This document shows positions 32,901 through 42,094 of a DNA stretch of 64,000 nt, piece by piece. The notes under the pieces are model-generated. The model had not been told where the DNA came from. It did no database searches and saw only the letters and a list, made by a program, of their open reading frames with translations. A program made the position numbers and the translations under genes. How positions within the stretch are numbered: the stretch's first letter is position 1; the number at the start of each line of letters is the position of its first letter. Source of the stretch: Scytonema tolypothrichoides VB-61278 (GTDB taxonomy: Bacteria > Cyanobacteriota > Cyanobacteriia > Cyanobacteriales > Nostocaceae); contig NZ_JXCA02000019.1 in assembly GCF_000828085.3 (NCBI RefSeq), positions 392,504 to 456,503 of the forward strand, written 5' to 3'.

Positions 32901-34247
32901 CTATATAAAAACTTTCGCTTTCTTTATCTGATTAGTAACAACCATTCCTACACCACCAGAGGGAACAATTGTAATTCCACGACGTACTGGACGGACTGGA
33001 CGCTTATCAGCAAGTGATAGTTGAACACGTGACAAAATAGTTGCTGTGACTAATTTCATTTCATACATAGAAAATGCTGCACCGATACAACCGCGATAAC
33101 CTCCCCCAAAGGGTAAATATTCGTAAGGCGAAAATTTTTGATTGAGAAATCTTTCTGGTTGAAATTTTTCTGGTTCTGGGTAAGTTTCTGCACGTCGATG
33201 GGCTAAATGAATGCTGGGAACTAAAACTGTCCCAGATGTAAATTTTTGACCACCAATTTCTACTTTATCTTTTACCATTCGTGGCGTACAAATCAGAGCA
33301 ATTGGATGAAGTCGCAGTGTTTCCTGACAGACAGCACTGAGGTATGGTAATTGAGTGATAGTTTCGGGATGAAGTGTCTCGCCTGAAGTCCTCAATTCCT
33401 GCGTCAGCTTATCTTTTACTTGTGGGTGGAAGTGAATTAAATAAAATATCCACGCTAAAACTGCTGCTGTTGTTTCATATCCTAAAAGCAACAGTGAAAC
33501 TAATTGGTCACGTAACTCTTTGTCTGTCATTTGCTGTCCGTTTTCGTCACGCGCCGATATCAGCAAACTAAGAATATCTGTACGTGAAGTATCATTAGAG
33601 AAACGTCGTTCAGAAATCTCTGCATAAATCAGTTTGTCAATGTCCTCGCGACGTTTTTTAAAATTTCCCCAAGGACTCCATGCACCGAAATCTTTTTGTA
33701 GTGGTGGAAAGAAAAATAAGGTAGAGTATAAAGGTTTTGTCACATCTTCTAACAAAGAACTCAGCAACTCTTTTAATTTTTCATAACGGAGACCGGGGCT
33801 TATCCCAAATACCACTTGTAAGATAATTTGTAAAGTAATATCTGGCATGACATGCTGCATAGAAACAGCGGTACCTTCTGTCCAATTTTTTGTGACTTCT
33901 TCAGTGATTTGGCAAATGACTTGACCGTAAGTTTTCATGTGCTCGCCATGAAAAGGTGGCATTAATAATTGGCGTTGGCGATTGTGCGATCGCCCCTCTT
34001 GCAAAACAATCGAATTCTCCCCAAACAAAGGCTCAAAAACATGAGTTGCCTTTTTAAAATCTAAATCTTTAGCAGGCACAGCAAAACACTCAGCTATCGC
34101 TTCCGGACTACCAAAAAACACCACTGGCGGCGAATTTATCCCTAATACTCGTACTGTGAATGTGTCACCGTACTCAGCAGCACAATCTTCTAAAAACTTT
34201 GTTGGATTAATAATTAATTGCAGTGTTTGTTTCAAAGAATTAATCAT
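32901..34247 (-). CDS. Cytochrome P450 (CYP110-like), copy 1
   Basis: 448 aa soluble P450. The I-helix is GYETTAAVLAW. The K-helix ExxR is in ETLRLHPIAL. The heme loop PFGGGYRGCIGAAFSMYE has the axial Cys. The N-terminal part VFGISPGLRYEKLKELLSSL and the C-terminus resemble cyanobacterial CYP110 enzymes, which oxidise fatty acids or terpenes. It is tandem with a second P450 whose gene ends 188 nt upstream on the same strand. Electron donors are not encoded here. Confidence 0.92.
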   Translation of the reverse strand: MINSLKQTLQLIINPTKFLEDCAAEYGDTFTVRVLGINSPPVVFFGSPEAIAECFAVPAKDLDFKKATHVFEPLFGENSIVLQEGRSHNRQRQLLMPPFHGEHMKTYGQVICQITEEVTKNWTEGTAVSMQHVMPDITLQIILQVVFGISPGLRYEKLKELLSSLLEDVTKPLYSTLFFFPPLQKDFGAWSPWGNFKKRREDIDKLIYAEISERRFSNDTSRTDILSLLISARDENGQQMTDKELRDQLVSLLLLGYETTAAVLAWIFYLIHFHPQVKDKLTQELRTSGETLHPETITQLPYLSAVCQETLRLHPIALICTPRMVKDKVEIGGQKFTSGTVLVPSIHLAHRRAETYPEPEKFQPERFLNQKFSPYEYLPFGGGYRGCIGAAFSMYEMKLVTATILSRVQLSLADKRPVRPVRRGITIVPSGGVGMVVTNQIKKAKVFI

Positions 34248-34435
34248 AATAGAACTTCAAATATTTTTTTGTTGTTTTATGCGCCTCTCCCAAATTGGGA
34301 GAGGGGATGGGGGTGAGGGCGATTCGTTTGCTTCAAATATCTCATGCCAAATTTATAGGTAAGACATATGCCTTACCTATAACTGCTCAGTTATTCTGCG
34401 TAGAAAACTATATCAAAATATTGTTTTTTAAAAAC
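34248..34435. other. Intergenic spacer between P450 genes with two palindromes
   Basis: CCTCTCCCAA-A-TTGGGAGAGG (34284-34304) is a perfect 10-bp inverted repeat of the dispersed GGGAGAGGGGATGGGGGTGAGGGC type. ATAGGTAAG/CTTACCTAT (34355-34380) is a second inverted repeat just after the upstream P450. Neither has a T-run. Confidence 0.6.
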
Positions 34436-35812
34436 TTAACCAGCGATAGATTGCAAAATTTTAGACTTCACCACTCGCTGACCTTTAACAACCATTTGGA
34501 TAGAACGGTTAGGACCTGTCACCAAACCACGGCGTTTTGGTCGCACATCACCCTCATCAACCAGCGCCAATTCCCAGCGCGACAGGATTGTAGCAAGTAC
34601 AACTTTCATTTCAAACTGGGCAAATGCCATACCTATGCAACGCCTGACACCACCACCAAACGGCAAATACTCATAAGCTGAAAATTGCCTTTCCAGAAAA
34701 CGTTCTGGCTTAAACTGTTTGGGTTGGGGGTATAAATCCTCACGCTGATGAGTCAGATAAATCGAGCCCATGACAAGTGTACCGGGTTCAAGTTCGTGTC
34801 CACACAACGATACGGGTGTTCTCACCACTCGTGTAAAGGTAAGCATCGCCACTGGATAAATCCGCAAGGTTTCACAGCACACAGCATTTAAATAAGGTAA
34901 TTTGAAAATTGTGCTTGGGTCTGGGTTATCGCCTAAAGTATCAAGTTCCTCTAGAAGTTTTTCTCGTACTGCTGGCAGTTTGTGAATCCAGTACAATGCC
35001 CAGGTTAACGCAGTGGCTGTAGTTTCGTGACCTGCTACTAACAAAGTCATTAACTCATCACGTAATTCCTCATCAGTCATTGGCTGGTTTGCTTCATCCT
35101 TCGCCGCCATCAGCAAGCTGAGGACATCTGTCCGCGATGAGTCTGGTTGTTCTCGCCGTTCGCCAATTTCCGCGTACAGCATTTGGTTAACTCGTTCCCG
35201 GCGGCGCAAGAACTTTCCCCAAGGCGTGAGTGGTCCTAAATCCCGTTGTAGGGCTGGAAAATAAAGGATGAGCGCCCTTGCAGGAGAACGCGCCCCTTCA
35301 TCCATCATCAGACTTAAAACTTCCTCCAATTCTTGGGCGCGTGAACCTTCATATAAGCCAAACACGGCTTGCATCATCACCCGTAGGGTGATAGCTTGCA
35401 TTGCAGAACGTGCGCAGAAGGGTTTGTCTATTTGCCACTGGCTGCTAATTTCCTCTGTAATATTGCCAATAACCTGACCGTAGGTTCGCATTCTATCACC
35501 ATGAAAGGGAGGCATTATCAACTGTCGTTGACGCTGGTGTGCCTTACCACTAAGAGTGATGACAGAATTCTTGCCAAGCATAGGTTCAAAAGGAGTGTTC
35601 CAGTCACTGGGAGCCTCAAACTCCTTTGTATCACTTGTCAACATCTGCTGCATCGCCTGAGGATTGCTGACAAAAACCACCGGACGACTGAGCTGTAATG
35701 TGAAGATATCCCCATAGCGTTTGGTACAAGCTTCCATCAATGACATAGGGCTGAAAACCCATTGGAGCATTTGTACCAGCCCTGGGGTTTGGGGTCCATT
35801 TGGTAGTTTCAT
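34436..35812 (-). CDS. Cytochrome P450 (CYP110-like), copy 2
   Basis: 458 aa. The I-helix is AGHETTATALTWA with the acid-alcohol-like HET. The ExxR is ETLRIYPVAM. The heme loop is PFGGGVRRCIGMAFAQFE with the axial Cys. N-terminal LPNGPQTPGLVQMLQWVFSP is the CYP110 start. It is a diverged tandem duplicate of copy 1. The start at ATG 35812 is followed by the usual MKLPNGP. The phosphoketolase-family gene is divergent across 200 nt. Confidence 0.93.
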   Translation of the reverse strand: MKLPNGPQTPGLVQMLQWVFSPMSLMEACTKRYGDIFTLQLSRPVVFVSNPQAMQQMLTSDTKEFEAPSDWNTPFEPMLGKNSVITLSGKAHQRQRQLIMPPFHGDRMRTYGQVIGNITEEISSQWQIDKPFCARSAMQAITLRVMMQAVFGLYEGSRAQELEEVLSLMMDEGARSPARALILYFPALQRDLGPLTPWGKFLRRRERVNQMLYAEIGERREQPDSSRTDVLSLLMAAKDEANQPMTDEELRDELMTLLVAGHETTATALTWALYWIHKLPAVREKLLEELDTLGDNPDPSTIFKLPYLNAVCCETLRIYPVAMLTFTRVVRTPVSLCGHELEPGTLVMGSIYLTHQREDLYPQPKQFKPERFLERQFSAYEYLPFGGGVRRCIGMAFAQFEMKVVLATILSRWELALVDEGDVRPKRRGLVTGPNRSIQMVVKGQRVVKSKILQSIAG

Positions 35813-36011
35813 AAGCTTTGTTTTTTACTTTTATTCTTTTTTGGCACTGAAATCAAAAAAATAAAATTAAATGTTTTTGAAGTAAAATTGAATATCTTTA
35901 TATTTATGTTGCGAAAGAACAATAAACTGTTACAACCTGAAAGTTGTAAAATCTTTGTTAAATTGAAGAGCATCTCCAATGTCTCCTCATACTTAGATTA
36001 AGGTACTTAGC

Positions 36012-38237
36012 ATGACGGCAACAACCCCAAAGGAAACTTTAGCGGCTCCTAATTTTTGTGAAGGTATTCAATACTTTGGTGAAGCAATCCCCGGTTTTGA
36101 AAAATATGGTGGAACATCTGCCATAGGTTCAGGTGGGAGTGCCAATCCAGGTGATCCAGCCGCCGCCTTCCAAACCTTACTTGCTGCCGACGCTTTGCGC
36201 TACCTAACACTGCAAGTCACAGGAAGTAAAGCTTCTGGGCACCCAGGCGGTTTTGCTTCTCAAGCGGAAGCTTATGCAGCGCTTGTCATGCTCGGTTACA
36301 AAAACATTATTACGGAAGTGGGACACCATGCCCCTGGATTTTATAGTGCCATGTTCTTGGATCGATCGCTAGAGGACATGGGAATTTATACAGTGCAGCA
36401 ATTGCGCGATCGCTTCCGAGAAAAACACGGGCTTTTAGGACACCTTTCTGGCTACATTCCCGGTATTCTCGCACCCGCAGGTCCTTTAGGACAAGGTCAA
36501 CACTTTGCAATGTCAGCCGCATTGCTGCACAAAGACAAGCTTTTCCCCTTCACCATTGGCGATGGTGGATTGGGTGAACCGTATATCATCAGTTCAATAG
36601 CACACTTTCACACCGCTTTCCCTGGTGTCACCAACTTCTTACCAGTGTTGGTGTGGAACGGTTATAGCCAAGAACACCACAGCATGGTGTCTCTCAAAAC
36701 CAATGAACAAATGATGGCATACTGGCACGGTAACGGTTTTGAACAAGTCGTGTTAGTCGATGCCAAAGACTTTGATGATGCGAACCAAACCGGGGATTAT
36801 GTTGATAGTACCGCCTTTTCGTTTGAGCAGCGGCTAGCTTTTACCAAAGGTGTACTTATAGGTATGGATGAAGCAGCGCGTTCTGCACTCAGTGGTAAGC
36901 TAACAGTATTTATCATCAAACAACTCAAAGGTGCAGGAGTCCATGCACGAGGTGCCAAGTCTCACAACCTGTATCCTAAAGACACTTTGGATGCTCCTCA
37001 TATTGTAAGTGCCCTGAAAGAACGTGCCTTACCACCAGAAGTTTGGCAACTCGTGCGGACAAACTGTGAACGCGCAGGTGGTGGTCCAGCGGCGAAGACA
37101 GTTGTGACAGAATTTGAATATGAGTTACCAGAATTAGGCGAATTGCCTTTAGAAGAATATCCCGTAGGTGGCGAACCGAAAGTTTCCACCACAGCGATGG
37201 GAAGATTGGTGGGAAAAGTTGGACAGATAGATCGCAACTTCCTAGTCACCAACGCCGATGGTAACGAAGCATCTGGTATTGCCAATATCAACTCTGCACT
37301 CAAAATTATCCACCCCACGACAGATGACTTATACAACCAAGCACCAAAGGGACAAGTGTACGAACCTTTGAGTGAAGATGCTTGTGCAGGTTTAGCTGCT
37401 GGTTTGTCGTTGATGGGTGCTAGAACTTTGTGGTGTTCTTACGAATCTTTTGCCATCAACGGTTTACCAATTTGGCAAACAGTCACGCAAGCAATGGCAG
37501 AATTGCGGCGTCGTACTCCCTCAACTATTACATTATTCACTGCTGGTGCATTAGAGCAAGGACGCAACGGTTGGACTCACCAACGTCCAGAAATTGAAGC
37601 TTATTTTGCTTCGTTAATGCGCAATGGTAATGTCTTCCCATTGTTTCCCCCTGATGCTAACAGTATTCAGGTTTGTTATGACTGGGCGTTGACGACTAAG
37701 AATAAGGGAATTGTGATTACTGCGAGTAAGTCACCATTGCCAATTCGCACCACTTTTGAGCAAACGAGTCAAGCTTTGCGCGATGGTGCAATCGTATTGC
37801 ACCCCTCTCAATCCCCCCGGAGTTCGGGGGATTCCAAAACAGTTGTGTTTGCTGTTATTGGGGATATGACATTAATACCAGTCTTTGAAGCTGCTGCTTT
37901 ACTAGAAAAAGAAGGTATTGGTGCAAGAATTGTTTCTGTTATCAACCCCCGTCGTTTGTATCGTCCTCATGATACTGCTTGGGATACTTGTTCTGAACCT
38001 GATGGTGATTTTGTGGATGATGCAAAATTTGCTGAACTATTTGATGGGGATGCACTCATTGGTGTAACTGGTGGCGCTGCAGGGATGCTAGAACCCATCA
38101 TGTTACGCAGTACCAGCAAGCGCGATACTTTCGCCTGGAGGCGTGGGGAAACGACGGCGAGTGCTGGCGAGTTGATGGCGTTTAATGGTTTGACTGCGCA
38201 GGCGTTGGTGAAGCGGGGAATTGAATTGGTGGGTTAA
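36012..38237 (+). CDS. Phosphoketolase/transketolase-family ThDP enzyme
   Basis: 741 aa. The N-terminal half is a ThDP-binding domain with SKASGHPGGFASQAEAYAAL and HLSGYIPGILAPAGPLGQGQ, and a ThDP motif reading TIGDGGLGEPY instead of the usual phosphoketolase GDGEAETGP. The middle has WNGYSQEHHSM. The C-terminal domain carries KSPLPIRTTFEQTSQALRDG. The enzyme probably splits xylulose-5-P or fructose-6-P to acetyl-P, but the shorter length and altered motif leave room for a related activity. Residues 598-608 (PSQSPRSSGDS) are encoded around a palindromic repeat and widen a surface segment between ALRDGAIVLH and KTVVFAVIGDMT. Confidence 0.8.
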   Translation: MTATTPKETLAAPNFCEGIQYFGEAIPGFEKYGGTSAIGSGGSANPGDPAAAFQTLLAADALRYLTLQVTGSKASGHPGGFASQAEAYAALVMLGYKNIITEVGHHAPGFYSAMFLDRSLEDMGIYTVQQLRDRFREKHGLLGHLSGYIPGILAPAGPLGQGQHFAMSAALLHKDKLFPFTIGDGGLGEPYIISSIAHFHTAFPGVTNFLPVLVWNGYSQEHHSMVSLKTNEQMMAYWHGNGFEQVVLVDAKDFDDANQTGDYVDSTAFSFEQRLAFTKGVLIGMDEAARSALSGKLTVFIIKQLKGAGVHARGAKSHNLYPKDTLDAPHIVSALKERALPPEVWQLVRTNCERAGGGPAAKTVVTEFEYELPELGELPLEEYPVGGEPKVSTTAMGRLVGKVGQIDRNFLVTNADGNEASGIANINSALKIIHPTTDDLYNQAPKGQVYEPLSEDACAGLAAGLSLMGARTLWCSYESFAINGLPIWQTVTQAMAELRRRTPSTITLFTAGALEQGRNGWTHQRPEIEAYFASLMRNGNVFPLFPPDANSIQVCYDWALTTKNKGIVITASKSPLPIRTTFEQTSQALRDGAIVLHPSQSPRSSGDSKTVVFAVIGDMTLIPVFEAAALLEKEGIGARIVSVINPRRLYRPHDTAWDTCSEPDGDFVDDAKFAELFDGDALIGVTGGAAGMLEPIMLRSTSKRDTFAWRRGETTASAGELMAFNGLTAQALVKRGIELVG
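37805..37835 (+). repeat. In-frame palindrome inside the phosphoketolase-family gene
   Basis: AATCCCCC (37810-37817) and GGGGGATT (37826-37833) form a hairpin with an 8-nt loop. The palindrome AATCCCCC/GGGGGATT is a dispersed repeat; a longer relative lies at 48315-48346. It inserts a Ser/Pro-rich peptide without changing the frame. Confidence 0.7.
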
Positions 38238-38255
38238 GTCAGGTTTTTTGACGCT

Positions 38256-38327
38256 CCCACGGCTACCACATTCTCGCTGGGCTGCCTACGGCACGCTACG
38301 CTAACAAATGTGGCAAAAAGCCGTGGG
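38256..38327. repeat. Dispersed hairpin between the phosphoketolase-family and RNB genes
   Basis: CCCACGGCT (38256-38264) pairs with AGCCGTGGG (38319-38327), with CCACATT/AATGTGG inside it. The loop is the ubiquitous GCCTACGGCACGCTACGCTA repeat. A second small hairpin (CCAATCCCCGTGGATTGG, about 38345-38362) follows. Together they separate the convergent genes. Confidence 0.7.
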
Positions 38328-38367
38328 ATTCTGGCATAAGCGTCCCCAATCCCCGTGGATTGGGTGT

Positions 38368-40158
38368 TCATCCAGTCGCAGGCATCAGCGTACTCAATGC
38401 GTCAAGAACAGATTTAGCTGCTAATTGCTTAGCTCCCTTCTTTGAGTTAAAAATTCCCTGCCCGGTGTACTTCTCTCCTTGCCAAGTCATTGTGCAAGTG
38501 CAAACAAACAAAGACATTTCGCTTGCCTCAAATGAATAAACAGGAAGCGGTTGTTTTGACTTGTTTGCTATTTCCTGAAGAAGTCCAACATGATTGTTAG
38601 TATTCTCAATCTCAGTCACATCGACAACAGGGGTGCTGCTGGCTTCAAGGGCAGGGGCAACAGAGGCAGAAGGAATCCATCTTTTGGAAGGAGAAACTAA
38701 AGCACGATTAACATATGCTTTCAAAAATTCAACAGCTGCCAAACTTTTTGCATCTTGCTTTGCTTGCGCTTGCCCAGGATAAACGCTTGTCAGTTCTTCA
38801 CCACTCACCACCGCGATCGCCCAAGCATTAAAAGAATTTTTTCCCGAATCAACAGTCCATCTGTACTCTGCCCAATCAGCATCAATTTGACATTTCATTG
38901 TCAGAATGGTGATGGCAATATGAGGTAATGCCGCAACTGCGGTTAAAGCTCGCTGTATAAGGTCTTTGTCGTTTGCTTTGAATAAAAGCAAACAATAATC
39001 CATAGGCTGCAACAATTTTAACTCTAATCTTCTAATAATTTCCGTCTTGATTTGAGCAGTCGCGCTGTTTAATAACCCAAACTTAAGGACTTTACTAAAA
39101 TCCTTCTGGTTCATTTCATCCAGAAGATGCTGACTTTTGATGATATTTTCTGTGGCTTTTTCGTCCCTTTTCTTCTGCCTTTCTTCCGCAATCTCCTTTA
39201 ATTCAATTTTCTTGGTATTAATGTGCTCTGCTAGAGCTTCTAGTTCAGATAATGTATACGGCAGTGGCTGATTCTGTAAGCAAGCTTTTAAAATTCGATG
39301 ATTGACCAGATCCACATATCTTCTAATAGGAGAGGTAAAATGACAATAAGCATTTAGAGCTAGAGCAAAGTGCCCGATTATGTAAGGATTATAAGTAGCT
39401 CTCTCAAACCAGTTAGAAACCATCCCAACCAAAAAAGTAACTTCAGAAGCACCTGCAACAGCTGAAGCGATCTTTTCTCTAGGAGGAGTGATGGATTTAG
39501 GGCATTGGTTCCTGTACAGGAATGGTATACTCCCTTTAACAGCAGTTTGAGCAGCAATTGTGTTAGCCAAAATCATAAATTCACAAACGACTTGCTCTGA
39601 GCGGAAGTTATACACCACCACTCTCCCGTCCTCATCTATACAAGTGTTTGCAAGCAGTAAGTCAATACCTGATAACGCGCCGGTTTCTTTGCGTGCAAGT
39701 TGTAACTTCTGCGCCCACACGTTGCAAAGTCTCATTTGCTGACGCAACGAGTGACAAGAATCATGTTTCAGCAATTCATCAGCTTTTGCATAGCTAAACT
39801 TTTCTTCACTGACTAAAACTGATTCAAATATTCTTGAAGACTTGAGGTTATCGTGTTCATCAAACACGCACTCAATAGTTAACGTATCCCTTGGTTCCCC
39901 TGGTAAAAGACTTAGCTTGTCTTCTGCCAACTCCCTAGGAATCATCGGTTTATTCCCACGGACGAAATAAATCGTCTCTGTTAGAGAGTAAGCCGTTTGA
40001 TCGATTTGTGAGCCAAGTTCAACATAATTAGAGACATCAGCTATATGAATTGAGATAGTCGTTGTTCTATCGAATTGATTCTCTTCTATCCATAAGGCGT
40101 CATCTAAGTCCTTGGAATGCTCGCCGTCTATTGTAAAACCTTTTACTGGTACACGCAT
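38368..40158 (-). CDS. RNB-domain exoribonuclease with two dsRNA-binding domains
   Basis: 596 aa. Residues about 1-300 are an RNase II/R catalytic domain: FTIDGEHSKDLDDALWIEEN has the metal-binding Asp cluster, and YCHFTSPIRRYVDLVNHRIL is the family signature. There is no N-terminal cold-shock domain and no S1 domain. The C-terminal half holds two segments with dsRBD character. The first is weak (about 415-475, FNAWAIAV ... AKQDAKSLAAVEFLKAYV). The second is clear (about 520-590, GLLQEIANKSKQPLPVYSFE ... KYTGQGIFNSKKGAKQLAAK). RNB plus dsRBD suggests a 3'-5' exonuclease tuned to structured RNA. The start at ATG 40158 is immediately before the catalytic motif. Confidence 0.88.
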   Translation of the reverse strand: MRVPVKGFTIDGEHSKDLDDALWIEENQFDRTTTISIHIADVSNYVELGSQIDQTAYSLTETIYFVRGNKPMIPRELAEDKLSLLPGEPRDTLTIECVFDEHDNLKSSRIFESVLVSEEKFSYAKADELLKHDSCHSLRQQMRLCNVWAQKLQLARKETGALSGIDLLLANTCIDEDGRVVVYNFRSEQVVCEFMILANTIAAQTAVKGSIPFLYRNQCPKSITPPREKIASAVAGASEVTFLVGMVSNWFERATYNPYIIGHFALALNAYCHFTSPIRRYVDLVNHRILKACLQNQPLPYTLSELEALAEHINTKKIELKEIAEERQKKRDEKATENIIKSQHLLDEMNQKDFSKVLKFGLLNSATAQIKTEIIRRLELKLLQPMDYCLLLFKANDKDLIQRALTAVAALPHIAITILTMKCQIDADWAEYRWTVDSGKNSFNAWAIAVVSGEELTSVYPGQAQAKQDAKSLAAVEFLKAYVNRALVSPSKRWIPSASVAPALEASSTPVVDVTEIENTNNHVGLLQEIANKSKQPLPVYSFEASEMSLFVCTCTMTWQGEKYTGQGIFNSKKGAKQLAAKSVLDALSTLMPATG

Positions 40159-40524
40159 CGTTGCTACTGTAAAAATTCCACTGGTTATAATTAAGAATAG
40201 AAGTCTTGAGTACAGCCAAATATAGCACGAATGCCATGTCGGAGAACGAGTGCGGGCATTAAAATTATTCTGACTAGTATTATATCAGGGATGTTGTGGA
40301 TGACTGTACTTTTCAAAAAAGATACCAGCTTTTTGCCAGATATTATCCAAGCTCATTCTAAGAAGCTATATTTAACACTCCCACAGATGGTTCTTGCTAA
40401 GCGCTAAGCGCACTGTGCTTTGAAAATCAGAAGATAAGCTAACTAGTTTGTCCTCTGACAAAGCTACAGCTACTCTTACAATTACATACAATAATGAAAT
40501 CTTGCCCTATTTAGTTCGTCAACC
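40159..40524. other. Intergenic region between divergent RNB and lysS genes
   Basis: A 366-nt divergent promoter region, AT-rich. A small GCGCTAAGCG/CGCTTAGC-like motif lies near 40399-40411. I see no gene or clear box in it. Confidence 0.5.
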
Positions 40525-42048
40525 ATGTCGGAAGAAGATATCCGTGCTACACGGCTAGAAAAAGTAGAACAGCTAAGGCAATTGGGGATGAACCCCTATG
40601 CCTATCATTGGGAATCCAGCCATCACGCGGCTCAATTACAGGAAAAATACGCTGATTTACCCAACGGTGAAGAAGTTGATTTAGAGGTGACTGTGGCTGG
40701 ACGCATTATAGCGCGTCGTGTTTTCGGGAAACTCGCTTTCTTCACTTTGGAAGATGAAACCGGCACAATTCAGCTTTATTTGGAAAAAAACCGCATTCAA
40801 GAAAGCATGGCAGATGTTGATGCTGATGCTTTCAATCACCTCAAGCAACTCACAGATGTCGGTGATATCTTGGGGGCTAGTGGGACAATTAAACGGACTG
40901 AAAAGGGCGAGCTATCTGTCTTTGTAAAAAAATACACTATTTTAACCAAATCCCTTTTGCCTTTACCTGATAAATGGCATGGGTTGACAGATGTTGCTAA
41001 ACGATACCGTCAGCGTTATGTTGACTTGATAGTGAACCCTGAAGTCCGCCAAACTTTTCGCCGTCGTGCGCTCATTACTGCTGGTATTCGTCGTTACTTG
41101 GAACAGCGTGGTTTTATTGAATTTGAAACTCCCGTTTTCCAAAGAGAAGTGGGTGGTGCAGACGCGCGTCCGTTCATTACATACCACAATACTTTAGAGA
41201 TGAAGCTGTATCTGCGAATCGAGACAGAACTCCATCTTAAGCGCTTAATTGTCGGTGGGTTTGAAAAGGTGTTTGAACTGGGGCGGATTTTCCGCAATGA
41301 GGGGATTTCTACCCGCCACAACCCGGAATTTACCACAATTGAAATTTACCAGGCTTATGCCGATTACAACGACATGATGGCGCTGACGGAAGCTATTATT
41401 ACTACCGTTGCCCAAGAAGTTCTCGGCACGCTACAAATTACCTACCAAGGCACACCAGTAGATTTGACTCCCCCTTGGCGACGTGCGACAATGCACGATT
41501 TGGTAAAAGAATATACAGGTTTGGATTTCAACTCGTTCCAAAGTTTGGAAGAGGCAAAAGTAGCTAGTAAAAACGTTGGACTAGAAAATATAGAAGATTG
41601 CCCTTCAATCGGTAAGCTGCTGAATGAAGCGTTTGAGCAAAAGGTTGAGGAAAACCTGATTCAGCCTACCTTTGTTACCGATTTTCCAGTGGAAATTTCA
41701 CCACTGGCAAAGCCGCACCGTTCTAAGCCTGGTTTGGTGGAACGATTTGAGTTATATGCTGTTGGGCGGGAAACTGCCAACAGTTTTTCAGAGTTGACTG
41801 ATCCTGTTGATCAGCGCCAACGTTTGGAAGCGCAAGTCGCAGCAAAAGCTGGTGATGAGTTGGAAGCGCAAGTGGATGAAGACTTCTTGACAGCGTTGGA
41901 GTATGGTATGCCTCCCACAGGCGGGTTAGGAATTGGGATTGACAGGTTGGTGATGTTATTAACAGACTGCGCGAGTATTCGGGATGCGATCGCATTCCCA
42001 TTACTCAAACCTGAAAAATCCGAATCATCCTCAGAATCACAGACATAG
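40525..42048 (+). CDS. lysS: Lysyl-tRNA synthetase (class II)
   Basis: 507 aa, full length. The N-terminal OB-fold anticodon domain (about 50-150) carries [20 protein letters not shown]. The class II core has motif 2 [20 protein letters not shown] and motif 3 [19 protein letters not shown]. It charges tRNA-Lys, one gene for which is in this window (616-687). A stem-loop and the convergent cupA gene follow. Confidence 0.97.
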   Translation: MSEEDIRATRLEKVEQLRQLGMNPYAYHWESSHHAAQLQEKYADLPNGEEVDLEVTVAGRIIARRVFGKLAFFTLEDETGTIQLYLEKNRIQESMADVDADAFNHLKQLTDVGDILGASGTIKRTEKGELSVFVKKYTILTKSLLPLPDKWHGLTDVAKRYRQRYVDLIVNPEVRQTFRRRALITAGIRRYLEQRGFIEFETPVFQREVGGADARPFITYHNTLEMKLYLRIETELHLKRLIVGGFEKVFELGRIFRNEGISTRHNPEFTTIEIYQAYADYNDMMALTEAIITTVAQEVLGTLQITYQGTPVDLTPPWRRATMHDLVKEYTGLDFNSFQSLEEAKVASKNVGLENIEDCPSIGKLLNEAFEQKVEENLIQPTFVTDFPVEISPLAKPHRSKPGLVERFELYAVGRETANSFSELTDPVDQRQRLEAQVAAKAGDELEAQVDEDFLTALEYGMPPTGGLGIGIDRLVMLLTDCASIRDAIAFPLLKPEKSESSSESQT

Positions 42049-42054
42049 CGCTAA

Positions 42055-42081
42055 GGTGCGTTAGGCTTTGCCTAACGCACC
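42055..42081. terminator. Perfect 12-bp hairpin between lysS and cupA
   Basis: GGTGCGTTAGGC (42055-42066), loop TTT, GCCTAACGCACC (42070-42081). It has no long T-run (CTACTTCT follows). It sits 7 nt after the lysS stop and 14 nt from the cupA stop, so it may mark both ends. It belongs to the same dispersed family as 20002-20039. Confidence 0.65.
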
Positions 42082-42094
42082 CTACTTCTATAGA

